A DNA stretch of 64,000 nucleotides from Sinobacterium caligoides (GTDB taxonomy: Bacteria; Pseudomonadota; Gammaproteobacteria; Pseudomonadales; Sinobacteriaceae), in contig NZ_RKHR01000003.1 in NCBI RefSeq assembly GCF_003752585.1, positions 1,426,001-1,490,000 on the forward strand, written 5' to 3'. Shown piece by piece: positions 37,444 through 48,347 of this stretch. Under the pieces are notes generated by a model. That model saw nothing but the letters and a program-made list of their open reading frames with translations, did not search any database and was not told the origin of the DNA. Position 1 is the stretch's first letter. Each line of letters opens with the position of its first letter. Both the position numbers and the translations under genes were made by a program.

Positions 37444-40080
37444 ATGCAACCCGATAAATTTACCCACTCACTGAAACAGGCTCTGGCCGATGCCCAGTCC
37501 CTTGCCGTGCGCGGCGACAATAACTTTATCGAGCCCGGCCACCTACTGCTTGCCCTACTGCAGCAGCAAGGCGGTAGCGTGCGCCCGATTCTCGCCCAGG
37601 CAGGTACCAACACCGAGCAGCTCAGCGGCAAATTAAAAGAGAAGATAGAGCAGTACGCTAAGGTCGCCGAAAGCAATGGCGACGTTCATCTATCTAACCA
37701 CAGTGGCCGTCTGTTCAACATTGCCGAACGTATCTCGCACAAGAACCAAGACAGTTTCCTCTCCAGTGAACTACTGTTACTCGCCGCGTTAGAAGACAAA
37801 GAGATGTCCGCATTAATCACCAGCTGCGGCGCCAATAAACAACAGATTCAGCAGGCAATAGAGGGCGTCCGTAATGGCGCCACCGTCGATAGTGCCGAGG
37901 CGGAGGAAAACCGTCAGGCTCTCGACAAATACACACAGGACCTCACCGCCCTCGCCGAACAGGGCAAGCTAGACCCAGTTATCGGCCGTGATAACGAGAT
38001 ACGCCGTACCATTCAGGTATTGCAGCGTCGCACCAAGAATAATCCCGTATTAATCGGTCAGCCCGGTGTCGGTAAGACAGCCATCCTCGAGGGGCTCGCC
38101 CAGCGTATCATTGCCGGCGAGGTCCCTGAAGGATTGAAGCATAAGCGTGTGCTCAGCCTCGACTTAGGTGCACTGCTCGCCGGCGCCAAGTTCCGCGGTG
38201 ACTTCGAGGAGCGTTTAAAGGCCGTACTCAATGAACTCGACAAGCAAGAGGGTAATATCATCCTCTTCATCGACGAGATTCATACCCTCGTCGGCGCCGG
38301 TAAGAGCGAAGGCTCGATGGATGCCGGTAACATGCTCAAGCCCGCGCTAGCCCGCGGCGAGCTGCACTGTGTCGGCGCCACCACACTCGACGAATATCGC
38401 CAAAACATAGAAAAAGATGCCGCGTTAGAGCGCCGCTTCCAGAAGGTGTTGGTTGACGAGCCGACTGAAGAGGACACCATCGCCATCCTCCGAGGGCTGA
38501 AGGAACGCTACGAGATCCACCACGGCGTTGCCATCACCGACTCGGCCATCATCGCCGCGACCAAGCTGTCGATGCGTTATATCACTGACCGTCAGCTGCC
38601 TGACAAGGCGATCGACTTGATCGATGAGGCCGCCAGCCACATTCGCATGGAGATTGACTCGAAGCCAGAGTCGATGGATCGCCTGGAACGCCGCCTTATC
38701 CAACTGAAAATCGAACGAGAGGCGATTAAGAAAGATAGCGACCAAGCAGCCATCACACGGCTCGATAGCCTCAATCAGCAGATCGATAAAATCGAGCGAG
38801 CCTACAGCGACCTCGACGAGATCTGGAAGGCAGAAAAAGCCAGTCTACAGGGCTCTAAGAAGAGCAAAATTGAGCTCGACAACGCCCGCATTCAACTGGA
38901 GGCGGCGCAGCGTAGTGGAGACCTGAGCCTGATGTCCGAGCTGCAGTACGGCGTGATCCCAGCACTGATCAAACAGATCGAAGCCGAGGAAAACAACCCC
39001 AAAGTCGAGCACAAACTACTGCGCAACAAAGTCAGCGAAGAGGAGATTGCCGATATCGTCAGCCGCTGGACCGGCATCCCCGTCAGCAAGATGCTGGAGG
39101 GTGAACGCAGTAAGTTGCTACGCATGGAGGAGGATTTACACGATAGGGTCGTCGGTCAAGATGAAGCTGTACGCTCTGTTTGCAACGCCGTGCGTCGCTC
39201 CCGTGCCGGCCTCTCCGACCCGAATAGACCGAATGGCTCTTTCCTCTTCTTAGGCCCCACCGGCGTCGGTAAAACCGAACTCTGTAAGGCGCTATCCGGC
39301 TTCCTATTCGATACCGAAGACGCTATCGTGCGTCTCGATATGTCCGAGTACATGGAGAAACACTCGGTGGCTCGCCTCATCGGCGCACCGCCAGGCTACG
39401 TCGGTTATGACGAGGGCGGCTACCTCACTGAAGCTGTTCGTCGCAAACCTTACGCCCTCGTATTACTCGATGAAATCGAGAAGGCGCACCCCGATGTCTT
39501 TAATATCCTGTTACAGGTATTAGAGGACGGTCGACTCACCGACAGCCAGGGCCGCACCGTCGACTTCAAAAATACGGTGATCGTGATGACTTCAAATCTC
39601 GGTTCCGACCGCATCCAACAGCTCGCCGCCGACAAGTCGTTTGACACCATTAGTTTCAATGACCAGGAAGATCAAAACTTACTCAATGAGCATCGTAATG
39701 CAGCAATCAAGAGTGCTGTCATGGACGTCGTCGGCCAGCACTTTAGGCCTGAGTTTATCAACCGGATCGACGAATGCGTGGTCTTCCACCCGCTGGAAAT
39801 GCAACAGATCAGTCGCATCGCCAAGATTCAAATCGAGCAGCTAAATCAACGCCTCAACGAACGCGGACTCAAACTTGAGCTCAATGAGCAAGCGGCCCAG
39901 CAAGTACTAGAAGCGGGCTACGATCCCGTCTACGGTGCTAGGCCGCTAAAGCGTGCTATTCAAACACTGATTGAAAACCCGTTGGCCAGTGCGATCTTAA
40001 ACGGTGATTTCAGCGATGGCGATAGCATTATTGCCGGAGTCAACGACCATCAGCAACTGACGTTCAGCAAAGGGAAATAA
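37444..40080 (+). CDS. clpB: Disaggregase chaperone ClpB
   Basis: 878-aa Hsp100 that with DnaK extracts proteins from aggregates. N-domain (1-145), AAA1 with Walker A GQPGVGKT (205-212), middle coiled-coil domain (about 400-530), AAA2 with Walker A GPTGVGKT (604-611) and the pore loop GYVGYDEGG. It is slightly longer than the 857-aa E. coli protein: a Gln/Asp/Asn-rich insertion of roughly 15-20 residues sits in AAA2 at about 730-750 ([19 protein letters not shown]). AGGA precedes the ATG. Controlled by the sigma-32 promoter upstream and closed by a strong terminator. Confidence 0.97.
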   Translation: MQPDKFTHSLKQALADAQSLAVRGDNNFIEPGHLLLALLQQQGGSVRPILAQAGTNTEQLSGKLKEKIEQYAKVAESNGDVHLSNHSGRLFNIAERISHKNQDSFLSSELLLLAALEDKEMSALITSCGANKQQIQQAIEGVRNGATVDSAEAEENRQALDKYTQDLTALAEQGKLDPVIGRDNEIRRTIQVLQRRTKNNPVLIGQPGVGKTAILEGLAQRIIAGEVPEGLKHKRVLSLDLGALLAGAKFRGDFEERLKAVLNELDKQEGNIILFIDEIHTLVGAGKSEGSMDAGNMLKPALARGELHCVGATTLDEYRQNIEKDAALERRFQKVLVDEPTEEDTIAILRGLKERYEIHHGVAITDSAIIAATKLSMRYITDRQLPDKAIDLIDEAASHIRMEIDSKPESMDRLERRLIQLKIEREAIKKDSDQAAITRLDSLNQQIDKIERAYSDLDEIWKAEKASLQGSKKSKIELDNARIQLEAAQRSGDLSLMSELQYGVIPALIKQIEAEENNPKVEHKLLRNKVSEEEIADIVSRWTGIPVSKMLEGERSKLLRMEEDLHDRVVGQDEAVRSVCNAVRRSRAGLSDPNRPNGSFLFLGPTGVGKTELCKALSGFLFDTEDAIVRLDMSEYMEKHSVARLIGAPPGYVGYDEGGYLTEAVRRKPYALVLLDEIEKAHPDVFNILLQVLEDGRLTDSQGRTVDFKNTVIVMTSNLGSDRIQQLAADKSFDTISFNDQEDQNLLNEHRNAAIKSAVMDVVGQHFRPEFINRIDECVVFHPLEMQQISRIAKIQIEQLNQRLNERGLKLELNEQAAQQVLEAGYDPVYGARPLKRAIQTLIENPLASAILNGDFSDGDSIIAGVNDHQQLTFSKGK

Positions 40081-40093
40081 TTATCTAACCACT

Positions 40094-40132
40094 AAAAAAG
40101 CCCCGCTCGAAATCAATCGAGCGGGGCTTTTT
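40094..40132. terminator. Bidirectional terminator clpB / DUF4124 gene
   Basis: AAAAAGCCCCGCTCGA (40095-40110) pairs with TCGAGCGGGGCTTTTT (40117-40132) around a 6-nt loop. The A and T runs make it work on both strands. Confidence 0.95.
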
Positions 40133-40148
40133 AATGGCAACAATAAAA

Positions 40149-40592
40149 CTATTTACAATAAGTCTTGATCGCCTCATTAGCCTTGTCGACTTGCCTTTGC
40201 TTTGCCTCGGCATCTAACACAACAGGCTCACCCTCGTCGTTTTTCATGCGAATCAAGCCGGCTCTTTCCATCAATGCCAAGTTCTTCTTGGCCATTTCAC
40301 AGAGTCGTTTCGCCTCCCCTGGCTCCAGCTGACTCTCCATTTCCGGCAAGCCACTTTGGTCGTTATTGGCGACTTTCTCCTCAGCCGGCTTCGCCGGTGC
40401 CGGTATCGACCGCCCCGTATGAACATCAATCATCGTAGCGTCAATTCCTGCCGGGGGGGTCTTGCCGTAAGTTACATTCCCTTTAGCATCTGTCCAGCGA
40501 TAATAGCTTTGCTTCGCCGCATAGGCGCTCGAAAAAGACAGGGAAAGGAGTGCAAACAAGAGCGCGGTGACGACAACGGGTCTATTCATCAT
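40149..40592 (-). CDS. Periplasmic DUF4124-domain protein
   Basis: 147 aa. Signal peptide (about 1-25, cleavage after AYA) followed by a DUF4124 domain (YYRWTDAKGNVTYGKTPPAG, about 30-49), a Pro/Ala/Glu linker and a C-terminal charged helix with two Cys (LCEMAKK... KTYCK) that could form a disulfide. DUF4124 proteins are common, uncharacterised envelope proteins of Pseudomonadales. Two adjacent ATGs (40592, 40589) are equally possible. Confidence 0.88.
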   Translation of the reverse strand: MMNRPVVVTALLFALLSLSFSSAYAAKQSYYRWTDAKGNVTYGKTPPAGIDATMIDVHTGRSIPAPAKPAEEKVANNDQSGLPEMESQLEPGEAKRLCEMAKKNLALMERAGLIRMKNDEGEPVVLDAEAKQRQVDKANEAIKTYCK

Positions 40593-40740
40593 TACTACCG
40601 TAACAAAAAGGTTATTATTTTATAGGGGGAAAATGTGCATGGAGACAATGTCATTAGGCACGGCCCTGATCATCTCCCCTACTCACCTTACCGCAGGCCC
40701 TATTTATTTACAAATCCCCCGCCTTTTGATTGCACAATGT

Positions 40741-40769
40741 TTGACAGGCCACACAGCTTAACGGACAAT
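40741..40769 (+). promoter_or_regulatory. Sigma-70 promoter candidate for ilvIH
   Basis: Perfect -35 TTGACA (40741-40746), 17-nt spacer, -10 GACAAT (40764-40769, 4 of 6). The start would be near 40776, giving a 5' leader of about 320 nt before ilvI. Confidence 0.55.
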
Positions 40770-40882
40770 TCCCAAAGCTTGATGTTAACGTTTCCAGCGC
40801 GAACCGCGCGATAACGAGTTGGACTCGGTGAAAATAGCACTAACAACTTAAAACACAGGCATCCCAACTGAAAAGTAAGCAC

Positions 40883-40977
40883 CCACCACGTGCCAATGCT
40901 TAGGTGGCGATTACCCCTCGCGCCTGGGTAAAGTTCGAACAGAGGCCTATTTGAAAATACAGCACTGAGCCTCTGTT
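40883..40977 (+). promoter_or_regulatory. Hairpin-rich 5' leader of ilvIH, candidate cis-regulatory RNA
   Basis: Three consecutive stem-loops: CCACC/GGTGG (40883-40907), TTACCC/GGGTAA (40911-40931) and AACAGAGGC/GCCTCTGTT (40938-40977, 9 bp, 22-nt loop). A short TAGC/GCTA stem follows at 40979-40992. They lie between the candidate promoter and ilvI, in non-coding sequence. I know of a bioinformatically predicted RNA motif upstream of ilvB genes of OMG-group gammaproteobacteria; whether this is a member cannot be checked here. Confidence 0.5.
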
Positions 40978-41097
40978 GTAGCGCTGCAGCTATTATAGGA
41001 CAAATTACGGACCGTATCGCCACAAGCATTACGGTAGATAACAAACACCATCCACCCCCTCTTGTTGGCTGGATGACTGTACCAAAGGTGCAACACT

Positions 41098-42873
41098 GTG
41101 ACTGACGAAAAACAAACGGAAATACTTTCCGGCGGTCAGATGATCGCTCGCGCGCTTGAAGATGAAGGCGTGGAATTTATATTTGGCTACCCTGGTGGTG
41201 CCGTTCTACATATTTATGACGCACTGCATACCCACTCTAAAATCCCGCATATTTTAGTGCGCCACGAGCAAGCTGCCACCCACGCTGCCGATGGCTATAC
41301 ACGTGCGACCGGCAAGACAGGACTGGTGCTCGTGACCTCGGGGCCTGGAGCCACCAACGCTATTACCGGTATTGCGACCGCCTATATGGATTCTATTCCA
41401 ATGGTCGTTCTATCTGGGCAGGTGCAGAGCCACCTCATCGGTGGAGATGCCTTCCAAGAAACAGACATGGTCGGCATCTCTCGCCCCATCGTCAAACACA
41501 GCTTCCTCGTGCAGTCGACGGAGGAAATACCCGAGACCATTAAGAAGGCCTTCTATCTTGCCGCTAGCGGTCGTCCTGGGCCCGTCGTCATCGACCTGCC
41601 GAAAGACATTACCAACCCTACCGACAAGTACGAGTACAACTACCCGAAGAAGATTAAGCTACGCTCTTACACGCCGGCCGCCCGAGGCCATTCCGGGCAG
41701 ATTCGCAAGGCTGTTAACCTGATCAAGGAGGCCAAGCGTCCAGTATTATATGCCGGCGGCGGCGTCATTCAAGGTAATGGCTCTGAGCTACTTACCGAGC
41801 TCGCACATGAACTGAAATTCCCCGTAACGACCACGTTAATGGGGCTAGGTGGTTTCCCGAGTAGCGACCCGCAGTGGCTCGGTATGCTCGGCATGCACGG
41901 CACCTTCGAAGCAAACAACGCCATGCACCACAGCGACCTCATTGTCTGCATCGGTGCGCGTTTTGACGACCGGACGACCAATACGCCGAGCAAGTACTGC
42001 CCTACGGCGAAGATCGTTCACATCGACATCGACCCCGCCTCGATCTCCAAGACCATCAAGGCTGACATCCCCATCGTCGGGCCAGTCGATAACGTCTTGA
42101 AGGAAATGCTGACACAGATTAGCGAACTCAAGGCTAAAGAACAGTTTAATCTCGATACTGACGCCCTCGATAACTGGTGGCAGATGATCGACCAGTGGCG
42201 CGATGAGTTTGGCATCTACACCAAGGACCGCTTCACGATTAATGAAAACGGCCTGCTCAAGCAGCAACAGGTGATTCAGTGCCTGCATAAACTCACCAAG
42301 GATGACGACTTCTATCTCGCCTCCGACGTGGGTCAGCACCAGATGTTTGCCGCCCAGTACTACAAGTTCGATAAACCTCGTCGCTGGCTCAATTCCGGCG
42401 GCCTTGGCACCATGGGCTTCGGTCTACCCGCCGCGATGGGCGCGAAGCTCGCCTTCCCCGACGCCACCGTCGGCTGCGTCACCGGTGAAGGTAGTATTCA
42501 GATGAATATTCAGGAGCTGTCGACCTGTACTCAGTACAACCTGCCAGTGAAGATCTTCAACCTCAACAACCAATCCCTCGGCATGGTTCGACAGTGGCAG
42601 GAGATGATGTACGACAGTCGCCTCAGTGCCTCCGTCAGCTATAAGGACTCCCTGCCCGACTTCGTCAAACTGGTTGAGGCTTACGGTCACGTTGGTATCG
42701 TGGTCAAGCACGCCAATGAGTTAGAGGAGAAGATGAAGGAGGCGCTCAGCCTGAAAGATCGCCTGGTGTTCATGGATATTTACTGCGACACCAAGGAGCA
42801 CGTCTATCCCATGCTTAGCACACCGGGCTCTATGCGCGATATGCAGCTTAGTAAGACGGAGTGGACTAAATAA
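41098..42873 (+). CDS. ilvI: Acetolactate synthase large (catalytic) subunit
   Basis: 591-aa TPP enzyme making acetolactate and acetohydroxybutyrate for Val/Leu/Ile. N-terminal PYR domain with catalytic Glu in [12 protein letters not shown], central FAD-binding domain, and C-terminal TPP/Mg motif [12 protein letters not shown]...NLNNQSLG (Glu instead of the usual Asp in GDG, as in related gammaproteobacteria). The start is GTG 41098 with AAAGG about 9 nt upstream. Its TAA overlaps the ilvH ATG by one base. ilvC is not adjacent. Confidence 0.96.
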   Translation: MTDEKQTEILSGGQMIARALEDEGVEFIFGYPGGAVLHIYDALHTHSKIPHILVRHEQAATHAADGYTRATGKTGLVLVTSGPGATNAITGIATAYMDSIPMVVLSGQVQSHLIGGDAFQETDMVGISRPIVKHSFLVQSTEEIPETIKKAFYLAASGRPGPVVIDLPKDITNPTDKYEYNYPKKIKLRSYTPAARGHSGQIRKAVNLIKEAKRPVLYAGGGVIQGNGSELLTELAHELKFPVTTTLMGLGGFPSSDPQWLGMLGMHGTFEANNAMHHSDLIVCIGARFDDRTTNTPSKYCPTAKIVHIDIDPASISKTIKADIPIVGPVDNVLKEMLTQISELKAKEQFNLDTDALDNWWQMIDQWRDEFGIYTKDRFTINENGLLKQQQVIQCLHKLTKDDDFYLASDVGQHQMFAAQYYKFDKPRRWLNSGGLGTMGFGLPAAMGAKLAFPDATVGCVTGEGSIQMNIQELSTCTQYNLPVKIFNLNNQSLGMVRQWQEMMYDSRLSASVSYKDSLPDFVKLVEAYGHVGIVVKHANELEEKMKEALSLKDRLVFMDIYCDTKEHVYPMLSTPGSMRDMQLSKTEWTK

Positions 42874-43364
42874 TGAAACGTATTATCTCTCTTCTAATGG
42901 AAAACGAGGCCGGTGCACTATCACGCGTGGTCGGGCTCTTCTCCCAGCGCGGTTACAACATTGAGACACTCACAGTCGCACCGACAGAGGACCCAACACT
43001 ATCGCGCCTCACCTTAACCACCGACGGTGATGATCACAAGACCGAGCAGATCACTAAGCACCTAAACCGCCTGATCGAAGTGGTCAAGCTGGTCGACCTT
43101 AGTGAAGGAGCCCACATCGCTCGCGAGATCATGCTGGTAAAGGTGAAGGCTTCTGGTGCTCAACGCGCCGAGATTAAACGCTGCTGCGATATCTTTCGCG
43201 GCCAGATCGTCGATGTCACGCCCTCGGTTTTCACCATTCAGGTCACCGGCGCCCCAGACAAACACGACGCCTTCATTCAGGCCGTTGGCGACGCCAACAT
43301 CTTGGAAGTGGTGCGCAGCGGTGTCTCGGGGATGGCACGCGGCGAGAAGGTGTTATCGCTATAA
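42873..43364 (+). CDS. ilvH: Acetolactate synthase small (regulatory) subunit
   Basis: 163-aa regulatory partner that activates the large subunit and gives valine feedback inhibition. N-terminal ACT domain with ENEAGALSRVVGLFSQRGYN (10-29, the Val-binding region) and a C-terminal domain of normal length. Coupled to ilvI by a TAATG overlap. A bidirectional terminator follows. Between gene and terminator lies a second inverted repeat AGCTGCTG/CAGCAGCT (43393-43421) without a T run. Confidence 0.96.
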   Translation: MKRIISLLMENEAGALSRVVGLFSQRGYNIETLTVAPTEDPTLSRLTLTTDGDDHKTEQITKHLNRLIEVVKLVDLSEGAHIAREIMLVKVKASGAQRAEIKRCCDIFRGQIVDVTPSVFTIQVTGAPDKHDAFIQAVGDANILEVVRSGVSGMARGEKVLSL

Positions 43365-43432
43365 GTACCAGCTCTAGCTAGAGGCATTACATAGCTGCTG
43401 CTATCACCATAGACAGCAGCTTAATCCAAAAG

Positions 43433-43461
43433 AAAAAAACCCGCTAAATAGCGGGTTTTTT
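43433..43461. terminator. Bidirectional terminator ilvH / dcd
   Basis: CCCGCT (43440-43445) and AGCGGG (43450-43455) around a 4-nt loop, with A7 on the left and T6 on the right. Confidence 0.92.
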
Positions 43462-43475
43462 CATCAAAAAATGAC

Positions 43476-44045
43476 CTAAGTCTTAGGGAGAGTCACGCCA
43501 GTCTGGCCCTGATATTTACCGGCACGGTCAGCGTAGCTGGTGTCACACACCTCATCAGATTCAAAGAACAGCATCTGCGCCACACCTTCGTTGGCGTAAA
43601 TTTTTGCCGGCAGTGTGGTGGTGTTAGAGAATTCCAGCGTAACATGGCCTTCCCACTCTGGCTCAAGCGGCGTCACGTTAACGATAATGCCGCAGCGCGC
43701 ATAGGTTGATTTGCCCAGACAAATAGTCAGAACACTACGCGGTATTTTGAAGTACTCCACCGTCCGCGCCAGTGCAAATGAGTTTGGCGGGATAATGCAA
43801 TAATCGCCCTTAACGTCGACAAAGCTATTCTCATCGAAGTTCTTTGGATCGACAGTCGCCGAATGAATATTGGTAAAAACCTTAAACTCATTCGAGCAAC
43901 GCACATCGTAGCCGTAGCTCGAAGTACCATAGGAGATTAGTCTTTCACCTGCCTCGTTGTGACGCACCTGACCTGGCTCAAACGGGTTGAGCATATCGTG
44001 CTCTTCGGACATGCGACGGATCCACTTGTCGGACTTGATACTCAT
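43476..44045 (-). CDS. dcd: dCTP deaminase
   Basis: 189-aa trimeric enzyme converting dCTP to dUTP for thymidylate synthesis. Seen: [12 protein letters not shown] start, [22 protein letters not shown] (nucleotide-binding Ser/Arg), and [14 protein letters not shown] with the catalytic Glu. The ATG at 44045 (GAGAG 8 nt upstream) gives the family length; an upstream 10-codon extension is unlikely. Same strand as, and 88 nt downstream of, mrp. Confidence 0.96.
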   Translation of the reverse strand: MSIKSDKWIRRMSEEHDMLNPFEPGQVRHNEAGERLISYGTSSYGYDVRCSNEFKVFTNIHSATVDPKNFDENSFVDVKGDYCIIPPNSFALARTVEYFKIPRSVLTICLGKSTYARCGIIVNVTPLEPEWEGHVTLEFSNTTTLPAKIYANEGVAQMLFFESDEVCDTSYADRAGKYQGQTGVTLPKT

Positions 44046-44133
44046 AACGCACTCTCTGTCATCAAAGCCAGGCACCTATCGCTGCTGGCAGGGTAAAATT
44101 TGCGCAAATAATAGCGCTTTCAATCGTGGTTGG

Positions 44134-45231
44134 CTAGTCGTCACTCATCTGGATATCGGGGAACATCGCCGCCTGCCCTTCGGCTCGCAGCGAAACCTGC
44201 GCCGCCATCTTACGAGCAATATCACGATAGATCGCCGTGACCTCACCTTCCGGCTCAGCCACTACTGTAGGCAGCCCCTGATCAGTCTGCTGACGGATAG
44301 AGAGTGCCAACGGTAGCGCTCCCATCATCTCGACGCCATAGTCTTGCGCAATACGGCTACCGCCGCCATCGCCGAAAATATGTTCGCTGTGGCCACACTC
44401 GCTGCAGGTATGCACCGCCATATTCTCTACCACCCCCAGCACCGGCACACCCACCTTGTGAAACATCTCGATGCCCTTCTTAGCATCTAACAGAGCAATA
44501 TCTTGTGGGGTCGTCACAATTAACGCCCCCGTGACTGGCACCTTCTGCGCCAGCGTGAGCTGAATATCACCGGTGCCCGGCGGCATGTCGATAATCAAGT
44601 AGTCGAGGTCATCCCAGGCAGTTTGGGTAAGTAACTGAATCAAGGCGCCACTGGCCATTGGCCCACGCCAAACCATTGGCGTTTTATCCGTCACCAGGTA
44701 GGCCATCGACATACTTTGAATGCCGTGCGCTGAGACCGGGCGCATGAACTGCATGCCATGCTGAGCCGGTCGAGTGCCTTCCTTAATGCCCAGCATCAAC
44801 TGTTGACTAGGGCCGTAGATATCGGCATCGAGTATACCCACCTTGGCCCCCTCCGCCGCCAGTGCCAAGGCAATATTAACCGAGGTCGTCGACTTGCCAA
44901 CCCCGCCCTTGCCCGAGGCAACGGCAACCACGTTCTTAACGCCATCGATGCGTTGTATATCAGCTTGAACCTGAGCACTCGGGATCTGCCAATCAAGACT
45001 GACATTCGCTTTGGCTACAGAGGCTAAGCTCTCAAGTGTTTCACTGACACGTCGACAGAAAGCCAGTTTGATACCAGCGGCTGGATACGCAAGCACAATA
45101 GCGACATCCACTTGGTCCCCGCGAATAGCAATATTTTTAACCACGCCGGAAGTGATCAACCCCTGGCTTAAGCAGGGCTCTGCAATCTGTTCGAGTACTT
45201 CCTCAATATCACCACGATTCACTTCACTCAT
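44134..45231 (-). CDS. mrp: Fe-S cluster carrier ATPase Mrp/ApbC
   Basis: 365-aa P-loop protein that carries and donates [4Fe-4S] clusters. N-terminal DUF59/MIP18 domain (about 8-85), deviant Walker A SGKGGVGKST near 107-116, DADIYGPSQ, and DMPPGTGDIQLTL. The CxxC cluster ligands are in HTCSECGHSE. The ATG at 45231 follows AAGG. Diverges from metG, as in many gammaproteobacteria. The 287-nt gap has a TAAAAT hexamer (45405-45410) without a good -35. Confidence 0.95.
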   Translation of the reverse strand: MSEVNRGDIEEVLEQIAEPCLSQGLITSGVVKNIAIRGDQVDVAIVLAYPAAGIKLAFCRRVSETLESLASVAKANVSLDWQIPSAQVQADIQRIDGVKNVVAVASGKGGVGKSTTSVNIALALAAEGAKVGILDADIYGPSQQLMLGIKEGTRPAQHGMQFMRPVSAHGIQSMSMAYLVTDKTPMVWRGPMASGALIQLLTQTAWDDLDYLIIDMPPGTGDIQLTLAQKVPVTGALIVTTPQDIALLDAKKGIEMFHKVGVPVLGVVENMAVHTCSECGHSEHIFGDGGGSRIAQDYGVEMMGALPLALSIRQQTDQGLPTVVAEPEGEVTAIYRDIARKMAAQVSLRAEGQAAMFPDIQMSDD

Positions 45232-45518
45232 TACACCTTCTCTCCCTTCGACGGCATCGCCTGTGCCTGTAAACACTCAATTTCAACCGCTAACTCGCTT
45301 AATAATGTGGGGCACTATGGGAAAACCCCGCGGCACTGTCAACTATATCAAGACCATAACGCCTTCACCTAACGGCAACGGGTGCATTTTCACCTCAGTA
45401 CCGTTAAAATGGCGGGCTATTTTCAGTAGCTCCTGCTTCTCCATTGACGCCTCGCACCTTTATCGGGCGTATCAGTGCTGAGTGGCTGCCCACACAATTG
45501 CGATTATCGAGAGTTTTC

Positions 45519-47561
45519 ATGGCCGACAGCAGAAACATACTAGTGACCAGCGCCCTTCCCTACGCCAACGGTTCGCTCCACTTGGGACACTTTCTCGAGA
45601 CGATCCAAACGGATATTTGGGTACGTTTCCAGAAGGCACGCGCCAATAACTGTATGTATGTCTGCGCCGACGATGCCCACGGTACCGCCATCATGCTCAA
45701 AGCCGAGCAGCAGGGCATCACGCCCGAGCAGCAAATCGACAACATCCGCGCCGAGCACATGGCCGATCTCGACGGCTTTCTAATCGAGTTTGATAACTAT
45801 CACTCCACGCACAGCGAGGAGAACCGTGAGATTAGCGCCGAGATATACAAGACGCTGCGCGCCAACGGTCACATCGCCAATCGAGAGATCACCCAGCTCT
45901 TCGACCCGGAGAAGGAGATCTTCCTCGCCGACCGCTACGTTAAAGGCACCTGCCCAAAGTGTAAGGCTGAAGATCAGTACGGCGATAACTGTGAAGTTTG
46001 CTCGGCCACCTACACCCCGCACGAGCTGCTCAACCCCTTCTCCACTATTTCAGGTGCGACCCCGGTCGAGAAAGCCTCCACTCACTTCTTCTTTAAGCTG
46101 CCGGAATTTACCGACATGCTAAAGCAGTGGACCACCAGCGGTAGCCTGCAGCCGCAGATCGCCAACAAGCTCAACGAGTGGCTAGAAAGTGGCTTACAGG
46201 AGTGGGACATCTCTCGCGACGCCCCTTACTTCGGCTTTGAGATTCCCGATGAGCCGGGTAAGTACTTCTATGTCTGGCTCGACGCCCCCATCGGCTACAT
46301 GGCGAGTTTCAAAAACTACTGTGATAAAAACGATGTCGACTTCGATCAATACTGGGGCAAAGATTCCACCGCCGAACTGCATCACTTCATCGGCAAGGAT
46401 ATCATTAACTTCCATGGTTTGTTCTGGCCGGCGATGCTCGAGTCGAGCGGTTACCGCAAGCCGACCGCCGTCCACACCCACGGTTTTCTTACCGTCAACG
46501 GTGCCAAGATGTCAAAGTCACGGGGCACCTTTATCACCGGGCGCACCTATCTCGACCACCTCAACCCCGAATACCTGCGCTACTACTTCGCGGCCAAGCT
46601 AACCAATCAAGTTGATGACATCGACCTCAACCTCGAAGACTTCATTGCCCGAGTGAACTCCGACCTAATCGGCAAGGTCGTCAATATCGCCAGCCGCAGC
46701 GCCAAGTTCATCACCAAAGGCAACGACGGCATCATGGCCGACGCCCTACACCGCCCGGAGCTGTGGCACGAAGCCGTCGCGAAGAGCAGCGTCATTGCCG
46801 CATTTTTTGAAAATCGCGAGTACAGCAAAGCATCCCGCGAGATCATGGCCATCGCCGACGCGACAAATGAGTACTTCGATAGCTGCGAGCCTTGGAAGCT
46901 CGCCAAGACCGAAGGCAAAGAGGCGGAAGTGATCGCCGTCGCCAGCCAGTGCATCAACCTCTTTAAGTTGATTATCACCTACCTGCAGCCGATTCTGCCG
47001 CAGACAGCGCTCAAGGCTGCCGCCTTCCTCAACGCACCACTGCAGTGGGACGACGAGATACAGCCACTGCTCAGTCATCAGATCAATAAGTTTAAGCCGC
47101 TGATGACCCGTGTTGATAAAGACAAGGTCGATGCTATGGTCGATGCCCAGGCAAAAGCCATCGCCAAGGAACAAAAAAGTACGGCCAAGAGCAAGCCCGC
47201 CGCTAAAGCTGCGAGCGCTATCGAACCACTCGCTAAAGAGATCGGCTTCGACGACTTCATTAAGACCGACCTGCGTATCGCCAAGATCATCAAAGCTGAG
47301 CATGTAGAGGGGGCAAAGAAACTGCTTAAGCTCACCCTCGACATCGGCCTAGAGCAGCCACGTCAGGTGTTTTCCGGTATCAAATCGCAATATGCTCCGG
47401 AACAACTCGAGGGCAAGCTCACCGTCATGGTCGCTAACCTCGCTCCACGCAAGATGAAGTTCGGCCTCTCCGAGGGCATGGTGCTAGCCGCCGCCGATGG
47501 CAATGGCATCTACTTGCTAGAACCACATGATGGCGCCATTCCCGGGCTACGTGTTTCGTAG
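45519..47561 (+). CDS. metG: Methionyl-tRNA synthetase
   Basis: 680-aa class I synthetase, E. coli length. HIGH-type motif HLGH (21-24), a zinc-binding insert with CxxC pairs (CPKC and CEVC, about 146-162), KMSKS at 330-334, and a C-terminal tRNA-binding (EMAP-II/OB) domain at about 575-680 after a Lys/Ala-rich linker. The ATG at 45519 is chosen, dropping a 25-codon upstream extension. Followed by the rsx operon. Confidence 0.96.
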   Translation: MADSRNILVTSALPYANGSLHLGHFLETIQTDIWVRFQKARANNCMYVCADDAHGTAIMLKAEQQGITPEQQIDNIRAEHMADLDGFLIEFDNYHSTHSEENREISAEIYKTLRANGHIANREITQLFDPEKEIFLADRYVKGTCPKCKAEDQYGDNCEVCSATYTPHELLNPFSTISGATPVEKASTHFFFKLPEFTDMLKQWTTSGSLQPQIANKLNEWLESGLQEWDISRDAPYFGFEIPDEPGKYFYVWLDAPIGYMASFKNYCDKNDVDFDQYWGKDSTAELHHFIGKDIINFHGLFWPAMLESSGYRKPTAVHTHGFLTVNGAKMSKSRGTFITGRTYLDHLNPEYLRYYFAAKLTNQVDDIDLNLEDFIARVNSDLIGKVVNIASRSAKFITKGNDGIMADALHRPELWHEAVAKSSVIAAFFENREYSKASREIMAIADATNEYFDSCEPWKLAKTEGKEAEVIAVASQCINLFKLIITYLQPILPQTALKAAAFLNAPLQWDDEIQPLLSHQINKFKPLMTRVDKDKVDAMVDAQAKAIAKEQKSTAKSKPAAKAASAIEPLAKEIGFDDFIKTDLRIAKIIKAEHVEGAKKLLKLTLDIGLEQPRQVFSGIKSQYAPEQLEGKLTVMVANLAPRKMKFGLSEGMVLAAADGNGIYLLEPHDGAIPGLRVS

Positions 47562-47576
47562 CGCCGGTAAGACCGT

Positions 47577-47582
47577 TATAAT
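47577..47582 (+). promoter_or_regulatory. -10 element candidate for the rsx operon
   Basis: Perfect TATAAT 16 nt after the metG stop and 160 nt before rsxA. No convincing -35. The leader between contains CGCCTAT/ATAGGCG (47646-47676) and AACTAA/TTAGTT (47703-47720) inverted repeats, the latter just before the ribosome site. Confidence 0.4.
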
Positions 47583-47741
47583 CGCCACTGGCCGAGGCTG
47601 TTAGGTCTCGCTAGTATTTCAAACTGTTATGCGCCCTAACTAAGGCGCCTATCTTGTCTCTTCATGCTTATAGGCGAGGCAAGTAGGGACAACAAACGAT
47701 AAACTAATGGTTGTTAGTTAAACCAATTTTAGGTGGATACG

Positions 47742-48320
47742 ATGATTGCTGATTACGCCATGCTGCTTGTAGGCGCTGTGCTGGTAAACAACTTCGTCTT
47801 GGTGCAGTTCCTCGGGCTATGCCCCTTCATGGGCGTGTCAAATAAACTCGAGACCGCCACTGGCATGTCGGCGGCCACTACGTTCGTATTAACCCTCGCC
47901 TCCGTTTGTAGTTATCTCACCTATAACTACATACTGGTTCCGCTCGGACTTGAATACCTGCGCACCATCGCCTTCATCTTGGTCATCGCCGTCGTCGTGC
48001 AATTCACCGAAATGGTGGTACGCAAGACCAGCCCACTACTGCACAAGGTACTGGGAGTATTCCTACCGCTGATCACCACTAACTGTGCGGTATTGGGTGT
48101 GGCACTGCTAAACATCAACAAGCAACACAGCTTCCTTGAGTCGGCACTCTATGGCTTCGGAGCGGCCGTCGGCTTCTCGCTGGTACTGGTACTGTTCGCC
48201 GCAATGCGTGAACGTCTCGCGGTTGCCGATGTCCCACAACCCTTCCAAGGCGCCTCGATCGGCATGATCACTGCCGGCCTCATGTCTCTGGCTTTCATGG
48301 GGTTTGCCGGCCTGGTTTAG
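47742..48320 (+). CDS. rsxA: Rsx/Rnf electron transport complex subunit A
   Basis: 192-aa integral membrane subunit with six helices, mirror-related to RsxE. Conserved [20 protein letters not shown] near the N-terminus and [16 protein letters not shown] mid-protein, whose Cys residues hold the intramembrane iron site in Rnf/Nqr. The ATG at 47742 has AGGTGG 6 nt upstream; an in-frame GTG at 47733 is less likely. First gene of rsxABCDGE. The complex moves electrons between NADH and ferredoxin or keeps SoxR reduced. Confidence 0.96.
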   Translation: MIADYAMLLVGAVLVNNFVLVQFLGLCPFMGVSNKLETATGMSAATTFVLTLASVCSYLTYNYILVPLGLEYLRTIAFILVIAVVVQFTEMVVRKTSPLLHKVLGVFLPLITTNCAVLGVALLNINKQHSFLESALYGFGAAVGFSLVLVLFAAMRERLAVADVPQPFQGASIGMITAGLMSLAFMGFAGLV

Positions 48321-48347
48321 GCCCGCGCTCAAGTATTAGGAGTAAAC

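Larger units (their letters stand above)
40593..41097. other. Long intergenic / ilvIH leader region
   Basis: 505 nt between the DUF4124 gene (-) and ilvI (+). The first part contains a 42-codon open frame from ATG 40633 with a GGGGG ribosome-site-like run but no further support. The rest holds a sigma-70-like promoter (40741-40769) and a chain of hairpins (40883-40977) described separately. No T tract follows the hairpins. Confidence 0.7.

Noticed and set aside
40633-40761. 42-codon frame with a GGGGG ribosome-like site and 12 Leu/Ile residues upstream of ilvI
   Set aside because: The best promoter (40741) lies inside its end, so it would not be on the ilvI transcript. The Leu/Ile residues are scattered and no terminator hairpin follows closely.
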